64,000 nt of DNA, from contig NC_058338.1 in NCBI RefSeq assembly GCF_905475395.1, positions 8,074,935 through 8,138,934 of the forward strand, given 5' to 3'. The translations under genes and the position numbers were made by a program. This DNA comes from Chrysoperla carnea. Lineage: Eukaryota; Arthropoda; Insecta; Neuroptera; Chrysopidae. Positions within the stretch are counted from its first letter, which is position 1, and each line of letters starts with the position of its first letter. Of this stretch, positions 36,013 to 48,244 are shown in pieces. A model generated the notes under the pieces. That model saw nothing but the letters and a program-made list of their open reading frames with translations, was not told the DNA's origin and did no database searches.

Positions 36013-37446
36013 AAACATATGGTCTTTCCCATTTTGCTACGTTAAATTTGCTAAGACTACGCAGCTGCTGCGGAGTTAATTTTTTTTGTCATAACATTCC
36101 CATAATATTCATAAGTTCAGGGACTTGAATTAAACAACAATTGAGAAACCGGAACTTCTTCAGTCTCATGAAAAACCACTTTCACTTAAGTATTCCAATT
36201 GGGATATCGTTTGACTGGGAACTTTTTTCATTTTCAAGGTCTTTTATAGTACTCTAAAAGATATACCTACTTTTTTCAAAAAGCCTCAAATTTTCCTATT
36301 ATTTGACGTTAGAAACCTCGAATTTCAATCGCAAATAACTCGGAAAGTATAGAATTTTCGAAATATATTTCAATGACAATTTTTACTTAGAGTTTATTCT
36401 TATATCACCCCCGAAAATGGCCGGCTTTCACCCCCCTGGACCAGATCGTACAATTATTTTGTTTTAAGCTTTAAACAATGCAGACGTACAGTTTTTTTTA
36501 TAAAGATTCATTGACTGTTCTTGGAATTCGAGGTATAAATCAAATAGCTCTCCACTAATTTAGAAAAGTTTGCATAGTTATTTATGTTATCCATTTTTTT
36601 CATAGCATCATTAAATATTTTTGAAAGTAATTTTTTTTACTAAAGCATAATAAGTGTTTATGAAAACATGGGGAGTATTCTGTGACAATAATTATCCTAA
36701 CAACATAAAATAAATTTATGTATCCAAAATGAAAATAAACTTGTTTTTTTTTTTACGAGTAGGTACATCAGTCGTCCACATTTGATAATTATTCCTTAAT
36801 TATATCTTTTCAACATGAAGAAAGCACGACCACTTTAATGACACAGAGATAAACTGATAAAAAAAACACATATAACGGACGGATAAAAGTAATAATTCAT
36901 TAAGTTTTTTTTATTTTTTTTCATTCCAGTGTACTTACCGAGAAAAAAAACATAAAAAAAGCAAGTTTTTTACATGACGACATACTTGCGGACAAAGAAA
37001 TGGTATCTATATGTAATGAACGTTTCAGTATTAATTGTAACGATGTTTTAATTTAATTTCTAAATTCATCATGTGTGCCAAAATATTTTCGAGACACCTG
37101 TGCTCCCTCCTAGTACTACTGCAAATGGTTTCCCAATGATCGAAATTGCAAAATCCACAGATTTTGATTTTATACTGTATAGGTGCCATTTAAGAAAGGA
37201 TTTGTAAACTAAGTATTGATCGTCCATAAGGAATTTTTGATCGCTGATTACGAATCGGATATTAGATAACACGTATTCTGTCAAGTTTTCCGGGAAATCT
37301 TGCCATGTTTGGCCAAGAATTTCACTTTTCACATTTTTTGGTACAAAAACGGACGTTGATAAACTAAATTTCACATTTCGCTTATATTAAGTTATTAAGG
37401 TTTCTTGATACTTTGTTCAGAAACAATTTTTTTCTTAGTTACTGGT
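36013..37446. other. Non-coding stretch, nothing recognised
   Basis: The 101-codon minus frame at 37069-37374 is the longest unexplained frame here, but it has no splice context or motif I recognise. Confidence 0.35.
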
Positions 37447-37690
37447 AAAAATGCCACGATTTTCGGATGCGGTAGCAAAATGCGTGTAATCCGACATCGA
37501 ATTCGTAATGAGCAATCAAAAATACACCCTTGAGCACAGTTTGGACGGTAAATACTTAGTTTGCCGTTTTTGTGTCGAAAATCGGAATTTCTGGTCAAAA
37601 TTTGCACGATTTTCGGAATACGTGACAGAATCCACGTAATCTGCCATAGGATTTGTTTTCAGCAATCAAAAATGCATCCACGGCTTGTAA
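37447..37690. repeat. Short tandem duplication, unit about 151 bp
   Basis: The words CACGATTTTCGGA, GTAATCYGMCAT and AGCAATCAAAAATRCA occur in the same order from 37454 and again from 37605. The two copies are diverged. Confidence 0.6.
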
Positions 37691-37956
37691 ATTGTACTAA
37701 AGATGAAAGAAATATAAAAAATGTTGAGCTTATGGTTCAAAACAAAAGTTTATTGAATAACCATTTTTGAAAAAATCAATCTTCAAGGGGCTATAATTGG
37801 CAGAGAAAGTTTATATGAAACTTTCTCATTTTCGAAGTTAGAAATAATTGATTTGTGCTCATGGTTTGAGACAAAATTCATTAATTCATTCCTTAAAGGG
37901 GTAACATGAAACTTTGTCATTTATGAAATACTTGTCTGTGTTTAAAATTAAAGTTA

Positions 37957-37984
37957 GCCAGCGAAGCGGGTTTGTAAGAACTAG
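37957..37984 (+). mobile_element. Helitron H1 3' terminus only
   Basis: GCCAGCGAAGCGGG is followed by TTTGTAAGAA and CTAG, then T. No body is recognisable upstream. Confidence 0.5.
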
Positions 37985-37999
37985 TGTTCCATATATATT

Positions 38000-39075
38000 T
38001 TAAAAACTTTGAATAAACTCTGTGACATTCGTTTTTATTGTTCGCGAGTATATAAATTATTTTAATGGGGTGTTTTAGGTACAATGAAAAACCATAGATC
38101 AAAGAGTTAGTTACACTATCTGTATATATTATACGTATGAGGGTAGGTACTACCTCATGTAGCCGTTAAAATATGAAGTGTGCTATGAAGCGATAAAATT
38201 AACATACATTTTTCAGTAAATTAAAATAAAATGATAAAAAAGTATGGCCATGTAATTCATAAAAAAAAAATTTATAAAAGATCTAAATAAACACGCAAGC
38301 ATGAGAAAACAATTAGCAGATTTTTCATTGAAATTTTAGAAGAATCATGGTCCCAGGTATTGTATCAAATTGGTATGGAAATTCCATTTATCTCAGAAAC
38401 GTCTCAGAATCGATTAAATTCATTGTCGATATTGGCGATTGGAAAAAGTCAAATTACAAGATGTTATGAGCGATTTTGTGTCCAATTGTTTTTTTATTGT
38501 ATTTACCAAAAATAAAGTTTAAATTAAAACACCCGCGTCTCATTTTATTCACATCCCAGGAATAAGGGCTCTCAGAATTGCCTTGGGGCCCCAACATGGT
38601 TAATCCGGTCCTGCTGAAAATTCTCTGACAAATATACACGTGTAGATGCTAGCTAAAGGAATTTAGTCGTAAATATAAATATAATATTATAATTAAATTA
38701 GTTTAGCTGAAATTAATTAATTAATTAAAAATTATAAATCAACTAAATTAATTATATAAACAAACAGAATTCACATAGATAATTATGATAATTTATAAAA
38801 AGTTGACTACACCGAAAGACAAAACTTAAGAAGAAACTATCATTATGAAAGAACACTTAATTTAATTGGACAAACACTTATTTGATTTCAGAGAAGTGAC
38901 CATTTTAAAGTATAAGAGCATAAATAAAATAATGTTTTAAGGTCTTACGAACGCCAGGGCAATTTTCAAAATCCAATAGGTCTCGATGACTTTTGAGCTA
39001 CTACGCACATTTAGTGTCCTGGGCTCTCCTATTAAAATTATACAAATGAATTCATTCTAAAGTATTTATTTTTAA
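38000..39075. other. Non-coding stretch, nothing recognised
   Basis: A+T-rich; no shared repeat and no convincing exon. Confidence 0.4.
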
Positions 39076-39431
39076 CTAGAGTGATACCCACTCGCTTCGC
39101 TGGGTTTAAAAGTAAAGATTGATAAAGATTGCTCTCGCTTATCTTCTTTCTATAACACTCGAAATAATGGTAAGGATTGTTTTACACGGATAAAATATAT
39201 GTATGGCTTGCTATCTTTTTAAATATACAATAGTCGTAATTATTCATTGAGTATATCAGAGAAGATGGCCGTGAAATATTTGAGTATTTTTACAGAAATC
39301 TGTAATTTATGGTAATGTCAAATGACTACTCTTACAGAAATCTGTAATTTATTCGCTAGTTTTAGCGTGAAAGCGTAACAAACAAACAAACAAACAAACA
39401 TGCTTACTTTCGCATTTATAATATATAGAGA
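39076..39431 (-). mobile_element. Non-autonomous Helitron H1, complete, just upstream of SDR gene 1
   Basis: CTAG (39076-39079, preceded by A) and the stem-loop CTCGCTTCGCTGGG mark the 3' end. The 5' end TCTCTATATATTATAAATGC finishes at 39431, followed by T. At 356 bp it is shorter than other copies through an internal loss. It ends 317 bp before the ATG of the first SDR gene, so it lies in the likely promoter region. Confidence 0.8.
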
Positions 39432-39748
39432 TTATTAAAAAGACACACTTATTTACATTAAAAACATATAAGTAAGAAAAGTAAGTACTGCGTAGAAAAT
39501 TTTTTACATTTTTCCATTAAAAATAAATGTTTTTCAATAAAAACATGTATTTTTGTAGTGAACAAACTTTCTCTAACGTGTGTATTCTTATTATTTGTTA
39601 GTTAGCATTGAAAAATATCAATCTTTTTTGGTGAGGGAAACTGTGGTTTAGTCATATTAACTAAATAGCCCTGCCAAATAAAAACAAAATTATAAACAAT
39701 TGTAAATTGTTCTTGTACACAAGCTATTATTAATTATTATAAACAAAT

Positions 39749-42700
39749 ATGGAACAGTGGAAAGGTAAAACAGCTATTGTAACTGGTGCTAGTGCTGGCA
39801 TTGGAGCGGAAATTGTTAAACAATTGGCAAAACACGATATTAAAGTAAGATATTTTTTATAAAATTTATTTATTTTATCTCTATTATTACTAAGATAGTA
39901 AAGCAGTATCGAAGCTCTTACTGTAGTCAAATCAGTATTAAATTTTTTTCTTCAATCTATTAAACAATTTTAATAATTGAATTTATAATAATAATTGAAC
40001 CAATACCTGACATTCCCTATTTTACTCTCTTAAAGAATGAAGTAAAAAAGTGATATAGTAAACTTCTATTTTGAACCATGAGCACATACACACTGTGTCC
40101 AAAAAATAAGGAGACATTTGAATTTAAACTGCGCGCGTTTATTGTGCATTATGAATTCCTTCCGCCCGGCCAAACAGTCAACAAGGAATATTATTTGAAC
40201 GTTATGCGTCATTTGCGCAACGCTATCCGCCTAAAAATGCCGGATATGTGGAAAAACAAGTTATGGTTTTTACACAACGATAAGGCACCATCCCATACTG
40301 CACTCATAATTCGTGATCATTTCGTCAAAAACTCAACCCATACGACGCCGTGCGACTTCTGGCTGTTCAGCAAGCTCAAAAGACCGCTCCGGAGACATCG
40401 TTTTGATACGATAGAGGAGATCAAGCCGCAGCGAAGACGGAACTGAAGGCAATCCCGGAAAGTGATTACAACCACTGTTTCGAAGGTTGGAAAATCCGTT
40501 GGCATAAGTGCATTGCATCGGGAGGGGATTACTTTGAAGGGGATGAAATTGATTTGGAAGAAAAAATGAAGAATTTTGAAAATAAAGACAATGTCACCTT
40601 ATTTTTTGGCCACAGTAAACATTCAACTCTCATTTTAACCCCTTACAGGATGAATTTTCAAAACTCTCCTGTTAGTGCACATCTACGTCTTTTAAGGAAT
40701 GTGTGAACAAAATTTCATGCTTCTAGACCCAGCAGTTTCGGCTGTTCGTTGATCGATCTGTCGGTCAGTCAGTTAGTCAATTTCTTCTTTTATATATTTT
40801 GTGCTTCAATAAGGTATGATATGATTTTTTTAAAGGTATTTGCTTTGGCACGTCGTGCAGAACGTCTTCAAGAATTAGTAAAAAGTGTACCTGGAGGTCA
40901 AATATATCCACTTTGCTGTGACATTAGTAAAGAAGAAGATATTCTTAGAGTATTTGCTGAAGTGAAACGAATAGCTGGTGGTGTAGATATTTTAATTAAC
41001 AATGCTGGGATAATTGTATCAAATTTTCTTTTTGGTAAGAATTAGTTAGATAATAAATTAATAATTAGAATTAAAATAGGTTAAAGGTGAACATGGTCGC
41101 ATGTTTTGGAACAATTATCATTAATTTTTCGAGTAAAAATGTTTTGTTTATTATTATTTGTTTTGTGCATTGTGTCCCGCGGCTATATTTTTTTCAATAA
41201 TTACTCTCAAGGTTATTTAATGTTGCTGATTCATGTATAATTACGTTTTTATAAATTGTTATGGATTAGAGCGAGTAGTATTTTAGTATGTTTATACACA
41301 GATGAATACTTTACCATTAAGTATGGGTCCAAAGTTCTAAAAAATTCCGCTGTATAAATTTCAATGATTTGTGGATATAATTTAAATAATAAAAGAAATA
41401 ATCAAATAACAGAAATAGGATATTCTACAATTTTTGAAAAAATACCTCAAAATGTTGATTTTGCTAATAAAAAGCCACCAAAAATTTATTTAGGAAAAAT
41501 ACAAACGCTTTCTTGCCAAAAACTTAAATTAAATCTTAAACCTTTTTTAAACTGTAAAAAACGCGCGCATCCAATTTGATGACGTAATATCGGTATCAGT
41601 ATACGAAATAACACAAATAAGTTTGACAGATATATTCATAGACATCTGATTATAATAAATATAAATACTTATTATCTATGGATATATTATACCCAGCTTG
41701 GAAGCCTTGGAAACTTAAGGATACTAAATTTCATAATTAATAATTTTATAACATGATTACATACACTATTCAAATTTTTCCAGATGGCGAAACCAGTGAT
41801 TGGGAACGACTTTTTAAGACAAACGTGATAGGTTTATGTGTAGCTACACGTGAAGCATGTAAATCAATGATGGAACGTGATGTTAATGGGCATATAATCC
41901 ATATAAATAGTGTATTAGGTCATCATGTACCAGCATTTGCAGCAAAATTGGTAGGATTAAATGCTTATCCTGCCTCTAAACATGCTGTAACAGGACTAGC
42001 TGAAACATTACGTCTAGAATTGCTCAATAATAACAATAATAAAATTAAAGTGACGGTAGGATTCTAAATATTATTTAATTCAATTTAATGGAGGATATCT
42101 TTATCATTAAATTCGTTTTTTGCAGAGTGTAAGCCCTGGTTTGGTGGATACCGAACTCGATACTGCCGCTAATAAAGATTTTATTGCTAATGCACGCACC
42201 GTCATGAAGCCTTTGGATCCGATAGATGTAGCAAATGCTGTGGTTTATGCTTTGAGTACTCCCCCTCATGCTTTGGTAAGTTAACCCTTCTAAAAAATTT
42301 GCATTGTCTATACCGGGTGTTTTTTTTTATAGCATGACATTGTGCAACTCGAAAAATAAGTATAATAGAGGAAACTGCTTCAAACGAAAAATTTTACTTT
42401 CTTAGGCACACACCTTATACAAGTATTGACTTCTATCTAAAATTTCAGGTTCAATTAAAAGCTCATTCTAATTTATAACTGGCAAACGTGAAACGAACAT
42501 CTTAAATTAGAAAATAAAAATTAGCACTTTTCGCGTTTTCTCATTCAATTTGACTAAAATATGTCTTCAACTGTACGGTTTGCGGAAAAATGTTTCGGAC
42601 AAAAAATGTTACTTTTTCAATCAATAAACACTTTCTAATTTAAATCTGTGTGTTCATGGAGAAGACTGAGCTATTCATTGAGCCTGAAAACCTAGGTCAA

Positions 42701-43562
42701 GTTTAATGTCTGCGTAAAGTGTGCGCCAATATATCCAACTGTTTTTGTTTGAAACATTTTTATCGATAAAATCTATTTGTTGAGTTACAAGCATATATTA
42801 ACTTAAAAAAAAACTATGTATAAGTTTTTTGTTATTAAGACCGTAGGTATTAAAAGACGTTAACTTTGAAGCTAAACCGTTTGTAATCTAAATAGTCCGG
42901 AAGGTAATCGTACGACGGTTGATACTTTTTTCATAAATAATAAATAGTTGACATCAAACTTACAAAAAAAAAAATCGTTAGCTTTTTTGTATGAACATGT
43001 TAAAAAATATGTAAAATATAGTTATGGTAGTCTAGCAACTTGTTAAGCATATAAAGCTTAATAGTTGCCTACATTCATATATTAAACTATATACATATTA
43101 TTATTGTATGTAATTAGTACTATATATACAGAATGTTCGATTTACATCTAGGCATATAAATATCACGAGTATGACAGAGTACATGCGTTAAGCAATGAAT
43201 CTAAGTGATAGGTATTATATACATGTGTTGAAGCTTCGATATGCGTTGAGATAGTTGTAAGACACTGGAACCACAACAGATAAGCCACGATACAAGTCAC
43301 TTTTGCAATTTTATATAACACCTATAATACCTCTTACTTAGATGCATTGATTAACGCGTGTACTCTGTCATACACGTGATATTTATATGCCTAGATGTAA
43401 TTAAAACATTCTGTATATATTAAAAAAAACTGCGAAAATTGTAAACGGCTTGGTGAAGGCTCGAATTCATCTTTCAACCTACTATAAAAAATGATTATTT
43501 ATTTTAGAATTCTTTTATTTCAGGTAGCGGAACTAACAATTCGTCCAATTGATGAACCATAA
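39749..43562 (+). CDS. Short-chain dehydrogenase/reductase 1 (DHRS11/farnesol dehydrogenase-like)
   Basis: Five exons join into 251 codons: 39749-39844, 40836-41034, 41784-42055, 42126-42275 and 43524-43562 (TAA). All introns are GT-AG, with phases 0, 1, 0, 0. The protein is a classical SDR. It has the cofactor motif TGASAGIG (residues 12-19), ARR at 37-39 (basic residues favouring NADP), NNAG at 87-90, catalytic Asn112, Ser141 (INSVLG), Tyr160 and Lys164 (YPASK), and PG at 193-194. It ends TIRPIDEP. The length is normal for DHRS11-like enzymes, which are soluble NADP(H)-dependent oxidoreductases; some insect members oxidise farnesol in juvenile hormone synthesis. The substrate here cannot be told from sequence. 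It is paralogous to the gene at 57306. Introns 1, 2 and 4 carry transposon remnants. The start is the first ATG, 32 residues before intron 1, exactly as in the paralogue. No clear AATAAA lies within 250 bp of the stop. Confidence 0.95.
40092..40615 (+). pseudogene. Internally deleted, frameshifted mariner element in SDR1 intron 1
   Basis: The inverted ends ACTGTGTCCAAAAAATAAGG (40092) and CCTTATTTTTTGGCCACAGT (to 40615) match at about 25 of 28 positions. Between them lies only the C-terminal half of a mariner transposase. HNDKAPSH carries the second acidic residue of the D,D34D catalytic triad and TPCDFWLF the third. The usual stretch before CDFWLF is shortened. A frameshift follows near 40415-40440, after which the other frame continues CFEGWKIRWHKCIASGGDYF to the right end. 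The N-terminal DNA-binding region and first catalytic Asp are deleted, so the copy cannot encode a working enzyme. Confidence 0.85.
40655..40800 (-). repeat. GACTGATCGATCAA-type repeat end, in SDR1 intron 1
   Basis: Read on the minus strand: ACTGACTGACCGACAGATCG, CGAAACTGCTGGGTCTAGAA, then GAAATTTTGTTCACACATTC. It is related to the heads at 8821 and 9521. It ends about 35 bp before the exon 2 acceptor. A second such copy lies just past the gene (43700-43815). Confidence 0.6.
41395..41700 (+). repeat. Dispersed repeat in SDR1 intron 2, inverted partner at 51513-51805
   Basis: About 300 bp (AATAGGATATTCTACAATTT, TTTGCTAATAAAAAGCCACC, AACGCGCGCATCCAATTTGA, ATCTATGGATATATTA) recurs inverted 10 kb away. 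There it forms one arm of a larger inverted-repeat structure. Confidence 0.7.
43129..43413. mobile_element. Foldback MITE with ~100-bp arms in SDR1 intron 4
   Basis: The arm CAGAATGTTCGATTTACATC with TAGGCATATAAATATCACG and GTATGACAGAGTACATGCGT is repeated inverted up to ACATTCTG at 43413. TA flanks both sides. It is 285 bp and non-coding. Its 3' end lies 110 bp before the exon 5 acceptor. Confidence 0.75.
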
Positions 43563-43699
43563 CTTTGATTCATGAAAACTAGAAAAATGTGAAGATATAT
43601 ATCAAGAAATTCAGTTTTTAGATATTTTTAGATTATGTAGATAAAAAAATTTAAAAAAAAGAAAAACTATAAAATTTCGTTGTCAATTTAATTAAGAAT

Positions 43700-43815
43700 T
43701 TCCAAAAATACCTGCTTAGTTCACCCTTCCGTCATTTAAGGAAAGTGTGTACAAAATTTCATGCTTCTAGATCCAGCAGCGTTGATTGGTCAGTTTCTTT
43801 TTTTTTAATATATAG
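43700..43815 (-). repeat. GACTGATCGATCAA-type repeat end, 140 bp past SDR1 stop
   Basis: CAAAATTTCATGCTTCTAGA, TCCAGCAGCGTTGATTGGTC and AGTTTC match 40655-40800 and the inverted heads at 8821 and 9521. Part of the ATCGATC stretch is missing. Confidence 0.6.
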
Positions 43816-44636
43816 ATAATTTATCTATTTATTTAAAAACTTTTTATATAAAAGTGAGTAAATAAATAGGTCGCTGAATTAATTACATAGCTATTAATTT
43901 ATATTCATTATAGTTAATTATAATAATTACCCTAAGGCTGTTCATTTTTGAAAATTTACAGTTTCAAATTTTATGTTTATATGAAAAGTTTTTATTAATT
44001 AAATTTTCAAAATAACAATTTTTTTTCTTTATTGAAATCATTAAAACAGGTTTGCAAAAATATCATTTTTCAGCTCTAGGTGTTTCTATGTTTGTTTTTG
44101 ATTAATTTCATGTTTTTAAAAGGTGCTGAATCAAAATAAAAATCTACATTTCCCTCTATAAAGTTAGATTTTCGTGCAATTTAAAAAGCGAAAAATCGTA
44201 AATTCAAGGAGGCGTACAAAGTCAATCAGATTACGGTACCTGAAGATTAAAAGCAATAAACGTGTTCGAAGTTGATAGTGCTAAATATATCAATGAAGAA
44301 ATACTTTTGGGTTCTTTTCTTTAAAGATTATGTAGCATAATGTAATGAAAGAATGAGTAATTTAATCACTGATTATGTAATCTTAGAAAAACGTAAAAGT
44401 TTCAATGAGTTTTTCGAGAAATATTCTATTTTTCAGATTGTCAGGGAAAATTGAGGACTGTTTTTCATCAGCGCTAATGCGATTCATCAGATCTATCGAA
44501 AATTGATCATAAACATTAATAATAATTGTAAATCGACTTTGATGTTGAAATTTATATAAAAAAATATAGTAAACAAACAAAAACTAATAAACATATACAG
44601 GTTATTTAAACAATTAATAATGTTTGTTAGCTTCAC
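43816..44636. other. Non-coding stretch downstream of SDR1
   Basis: A+T-rich with no recognised gene. An AATAAA occurs near 43861, too far from the SDR1 stop to assign with confidence. Confidence 0.4.
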
Positions 44637-44640
44637 TTAA

Positions 44641-44947
44641 GGTAGAACTATCGGTAATAGACTTTAGCATTCAGAATTTCATGAAAATTGGCATAGTTGT
44701 CCATTATTATATCATGATTAACCAGTTATATTTTTAGGGGCCTTCAGAGAACTGAAAAAAAGATATTTTAACATTGATCCTTATGGGAAATCACAGATTT
44801 TGTTTTATTTCACAAAACTGGACGTTCAGATTTTCAGTTTTCTGAAGGCCCCTAAAAATTTAACTGGTTATTTATGATATAATAATGGACAACTATGCAT
44901 AGTTTCATTAAATTCTGAATGCAAAGTCTATTACCGATAGAACTACC
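44641..44947. mobile_element. TTAA-flanked foldback MITE, copy 2
   Basis: GGTAGAACTATCGGTAATAG on the left and CTATTACCGATAGAACTACC on the right, with TTAA at 44637-44640 and 44948-44951. It is the same family as 33596-33901 with the loop in opposite orientation. It has 307 bp and well-preserved arms. Confidence 0.85.
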
Positions 44948-44951
44948 TTAA

Positions 44952-45873
44952 GGACGTTACCAAAAAATAACTTTTTCTTAGGATTGTCTTTAAATCGTGT
45001 GTATGCATTCTTATAAGCAGCTTTAACACTCTTTATAAGCAGCTTAATTTTTTAATACCCATTACGGTGTTAAAATAGTTATGAGGTGCTAAAGTTAGCG
45101 TTTTTAACATTTTAAATCTTATAAGTAAGCATATAAATCCCTAAGTGTTTTTAAAGGTATGTTTTTTATGTAACATACATATGTAACGTAAGCTAATTTT
45201 CTAAAGATTAGTTTTAAAAACTAATTTTTATTAGATAACAGCATGAGAAATATTTTCCTATAAAGAAAAGTATAACTAGGCGGCACTCGTTTTTCCATAA
45301 AATACATTTAAAGTGATGAAATGAATGGCATTTGTGTCTTATTTCTTCTATAAGATTTTCACTAAATCAATATTTCATCTATTCGCTCCGTGCGTGAGTT
45401 TCGTTTCCATGATAACGATACACTACTTTAATTATAGAATTGTATGGATGCATATATAATTGTATGTATATTGCATTTAAGACTTACATTGCAAAATTTA
45501 ATATTATTGTCTCACAAATTTAAATAAATAATTATGAGAACTTACATTTGAAAAATAATATTTGTGCAATTTGATTTCTTATTTTAACAATTTTTAATGC
45601 ATTAAGTTTAATTAATTCGTGTTTTACAATAATTTTAATTTGACATTTCTATAAGATTAACATGTAAAGAACTGCAAATTAGTCATAACAGCCCCCTTTA
45701 ACGCCAAAATTTGTCACTGGAAGGCTGGCATCGATTTTATTGTCCCTACCATGACTACGCACACAACGAATAATATATATCGAAAAACTCTTAATTTTCG
45801 TTCTTAAAGTTCTATCAAAATTTGAAACGTAGCTCTCAAATATTTTCATACACTCTTTTTTTTGGGAACGTCC
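44952..45873. mobile_element. Second, larger TTAA-flanked element directly abutting copy 2
   Basis: It begins GGACGTTACCAAAAAATAAC immediately after the TTAA that ends the preceding MITE. It finishes TTTTTTTTGGGAACGTCC before another TTAA (45874-45877). The TIRs are short (about 16 bp, two mismatches). The 922-bp interior has no transposase frame. Confidence 0.65.
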
Positions 45874-45892
45874 TTAAAGTTATGTATCTAAA

Positions 45893-46071
45893 GCCGGTTT
45901 TCCACTAAACAAAAACAAAACTGAAACTCGACTTGAAAAAAACAAAACTGCAACTTTTTACAAACTTTTTAGAGAATGGAAATGTATTAGCCAATGGCTG
46001 TTACAGTTTCAAATTTGTTTTTGTTTTTGTTTGAGTTTTGTTTTCGTTTGTCCGATTAGTGGAAAACCGGC
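45893..46071. mobile_element. Short MITE with perfect GCCGGTTTTCCACTAA ends
   Basis: GCCGGTTTTCCACTAA at the left is exactly inverted at the right (TTAGTGGAAAACCGGC). The sub-terminal AAACAAAAACAAAACTGAAA is also partly mirrored. It is 179 bp and non-coding. I cannot define a target duplication, so the superfamily is open. Confidence 0.75.
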
Positions 46072-48244
46072 ATTATATAAAATAATTGGTTGTTTTTATA
46101 TGCCCTATAATTTGAAAATTATTTTATATAGTATTTCAGTAAAAATTTAAACACGGATATTTTAAAACACAGATTCTGTGTTTGTGATTAAAAATATTAA
46201 AAAACCATCAAAATATTCTGTTACAAGGTCACTTTTTGTTGATCATTCCGTTCGTACTGTCATATTGTTTATTATACTATCAAACAGGCTGCATTTTTTG
46301 TAAGTAACTATAGACTATATGGAAGTGTACTTCGGACTTATACCCGCTGTCTATGAGATCATCATATTTGGTTATCTAAATTAATTTCATTTTGGAGTTC
46401 GGCTGCATTGAACAAAAACATTTCCTTTTTGTCTTAAAGAATCTAATATCCATTTTGTTTTTCCCGGGAATGAGTCCTCTTTTTTTAAAATGAAAGCCTA
46501 GAAATTATTTGAAGTACTGAATAGGTCTCTAAAATATATTGAATTATAATCAATATTTTCTTTCAAAATGGCGAAACTAGAGTATCTAGTTCCGACCAAA
46601 AACGATCCTGGACTTGTATGTCTGGTCAAGTTTCAAACATAAAAGTTTTCCTAAAAATATGAAAATTTAGTTTTTAACTTCCCATAGAGGAAGTTATTGT
46701 AATGGGTCCGATTTACGAAATCGAAATTTTCAACATATCTTTACGTTTCATGGTTAGGACGAGGCTTGGTTAAGGTCTCGTTCGAAGCGTATTAAATGTT
46801 TTGAAATTTTTTATTTTTTATTTTAAAATATTATACTGGGAAGTGTGCACCTCAAGAGTCGCACAAGACCCACTCCAGGGCTTGTTCAATTATATACGTA
46901 CTTATTAGCATCTGGATAAAATCCTGCAACAAACTTGCCAGCAATGCATGTTGATTTCTGAAGTATGACTAAAAAAGAACTATACAAAAAAGCGTTGACA
47001 AGGATAGATGCTCGGCACTCTTATGTTTATTTTGCAGGTTTCTGCTTAAATCATTCCACAACGTTTTTCATGTTTGCGTGTTTTTTTTTCAGAAGAATTT
47101 TTTGTAGCAGAACCACACAAATTTTGGAACCGACTTATGACTTTTCATCATAATCATAGGGAACATTTTATTTTTATCTTTTTTTTTAAAGCGATAATGA
47201 GCACTCCTAAAATGTTGTTTATTATAATTAATCAACATTCACAGAAAAAAAAAAATTGCAAAAATTCATCTATCTATATAGAAAAACAACAGGATTTTCA
47301 AGGTTACATTAAAAATTTGTATTACAAAGATGAAAATTATTTTTTATACACTGAACTCATAAATTATAAAGTATATAATTACCATTAGAACCATCATCAT
47401 TATAAAAACCTACACATTCTATAAATACAATCAAGTTAACAAAAAATTGAATTTAAATAAAGTAAATTCTGATTCTATACCAAATTTTTTATTTCATTTG
47501 GCGAGCACGATAGAAAATTCCTTTGGAGTTTTTTTTAATTCAATGTCCAAAAAAATCAGTTTTAAAGGATCGACTTTAAGGTGATATGCAAGGATTGAAT
47601 AATACGAGGGATTTCAATAAAATTTTATAAATATATTTTTTGATTAACAAAGTTTCCAAAAATCACAAAAAATTCCTAGGTCGTCGGGCTTTTTATTATT
47701 ATTTTATCGTTCAAAGTTGGCTGAAAAAATGATGAATCATATAGGTTATCCTTCTCATTGGATATTTCTATATCAAAAAATCTAGGGAGTGTGATAAAAA
47801 ACCATCTAAAATATTTAGACAATCTTGTAGTTTATAATAATACCATAAAAATATAAGGTTGCCGATGATATAAAAATAAAATTTTAATTTAATTATGAGT
47901 TCATCGAAGGTCCATCCTTTGATGAACAAAGAAGACTATAGTTAGAGTATTGATGATTGAAGAGCGATATCTATATTATCAAATTTATAAGCAGCACTTG
48001 TACACATATATATTATATATTTTTGTAGTTGCGTGGTATTGTAGAGCTAAAAAAACACATTATTTGATTACAAAGACTCATTGAACGCATATGTTTATCA
48101 TGGTGTTTTTTAGATACGTTCAATTAATTTGATTTATTTTGTTTCATCTTTATATAAAATTACATAATATTTAATAAGATAGGCAGATTATTTGCATGTG
48201 ATGCGAATCTAAAACACCTAATTTAATGTATCTATTATAAAAAA
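46072..48244. other. Non-coding stretch, nothing firm
   Basis: Frames at 46965-47153 and 47074-47388 are low-complexity and unsupported. I see no repeat shared with the rest of the window. Confidence 0.4.

Noticed and set aside
37069..37374. 101-codon frame on the minus strand
   Set aside because: It has no recognisable domain and no plausible splice partners. Frames of 60-100 codons are frequent in this window by chance.
46965..47388. Two overlapping plus frames of 62 and 104 codons
   Set aside because: Phe/Lys-rich translations of A/T-rich DNA with no motif; overlapping in different frames.
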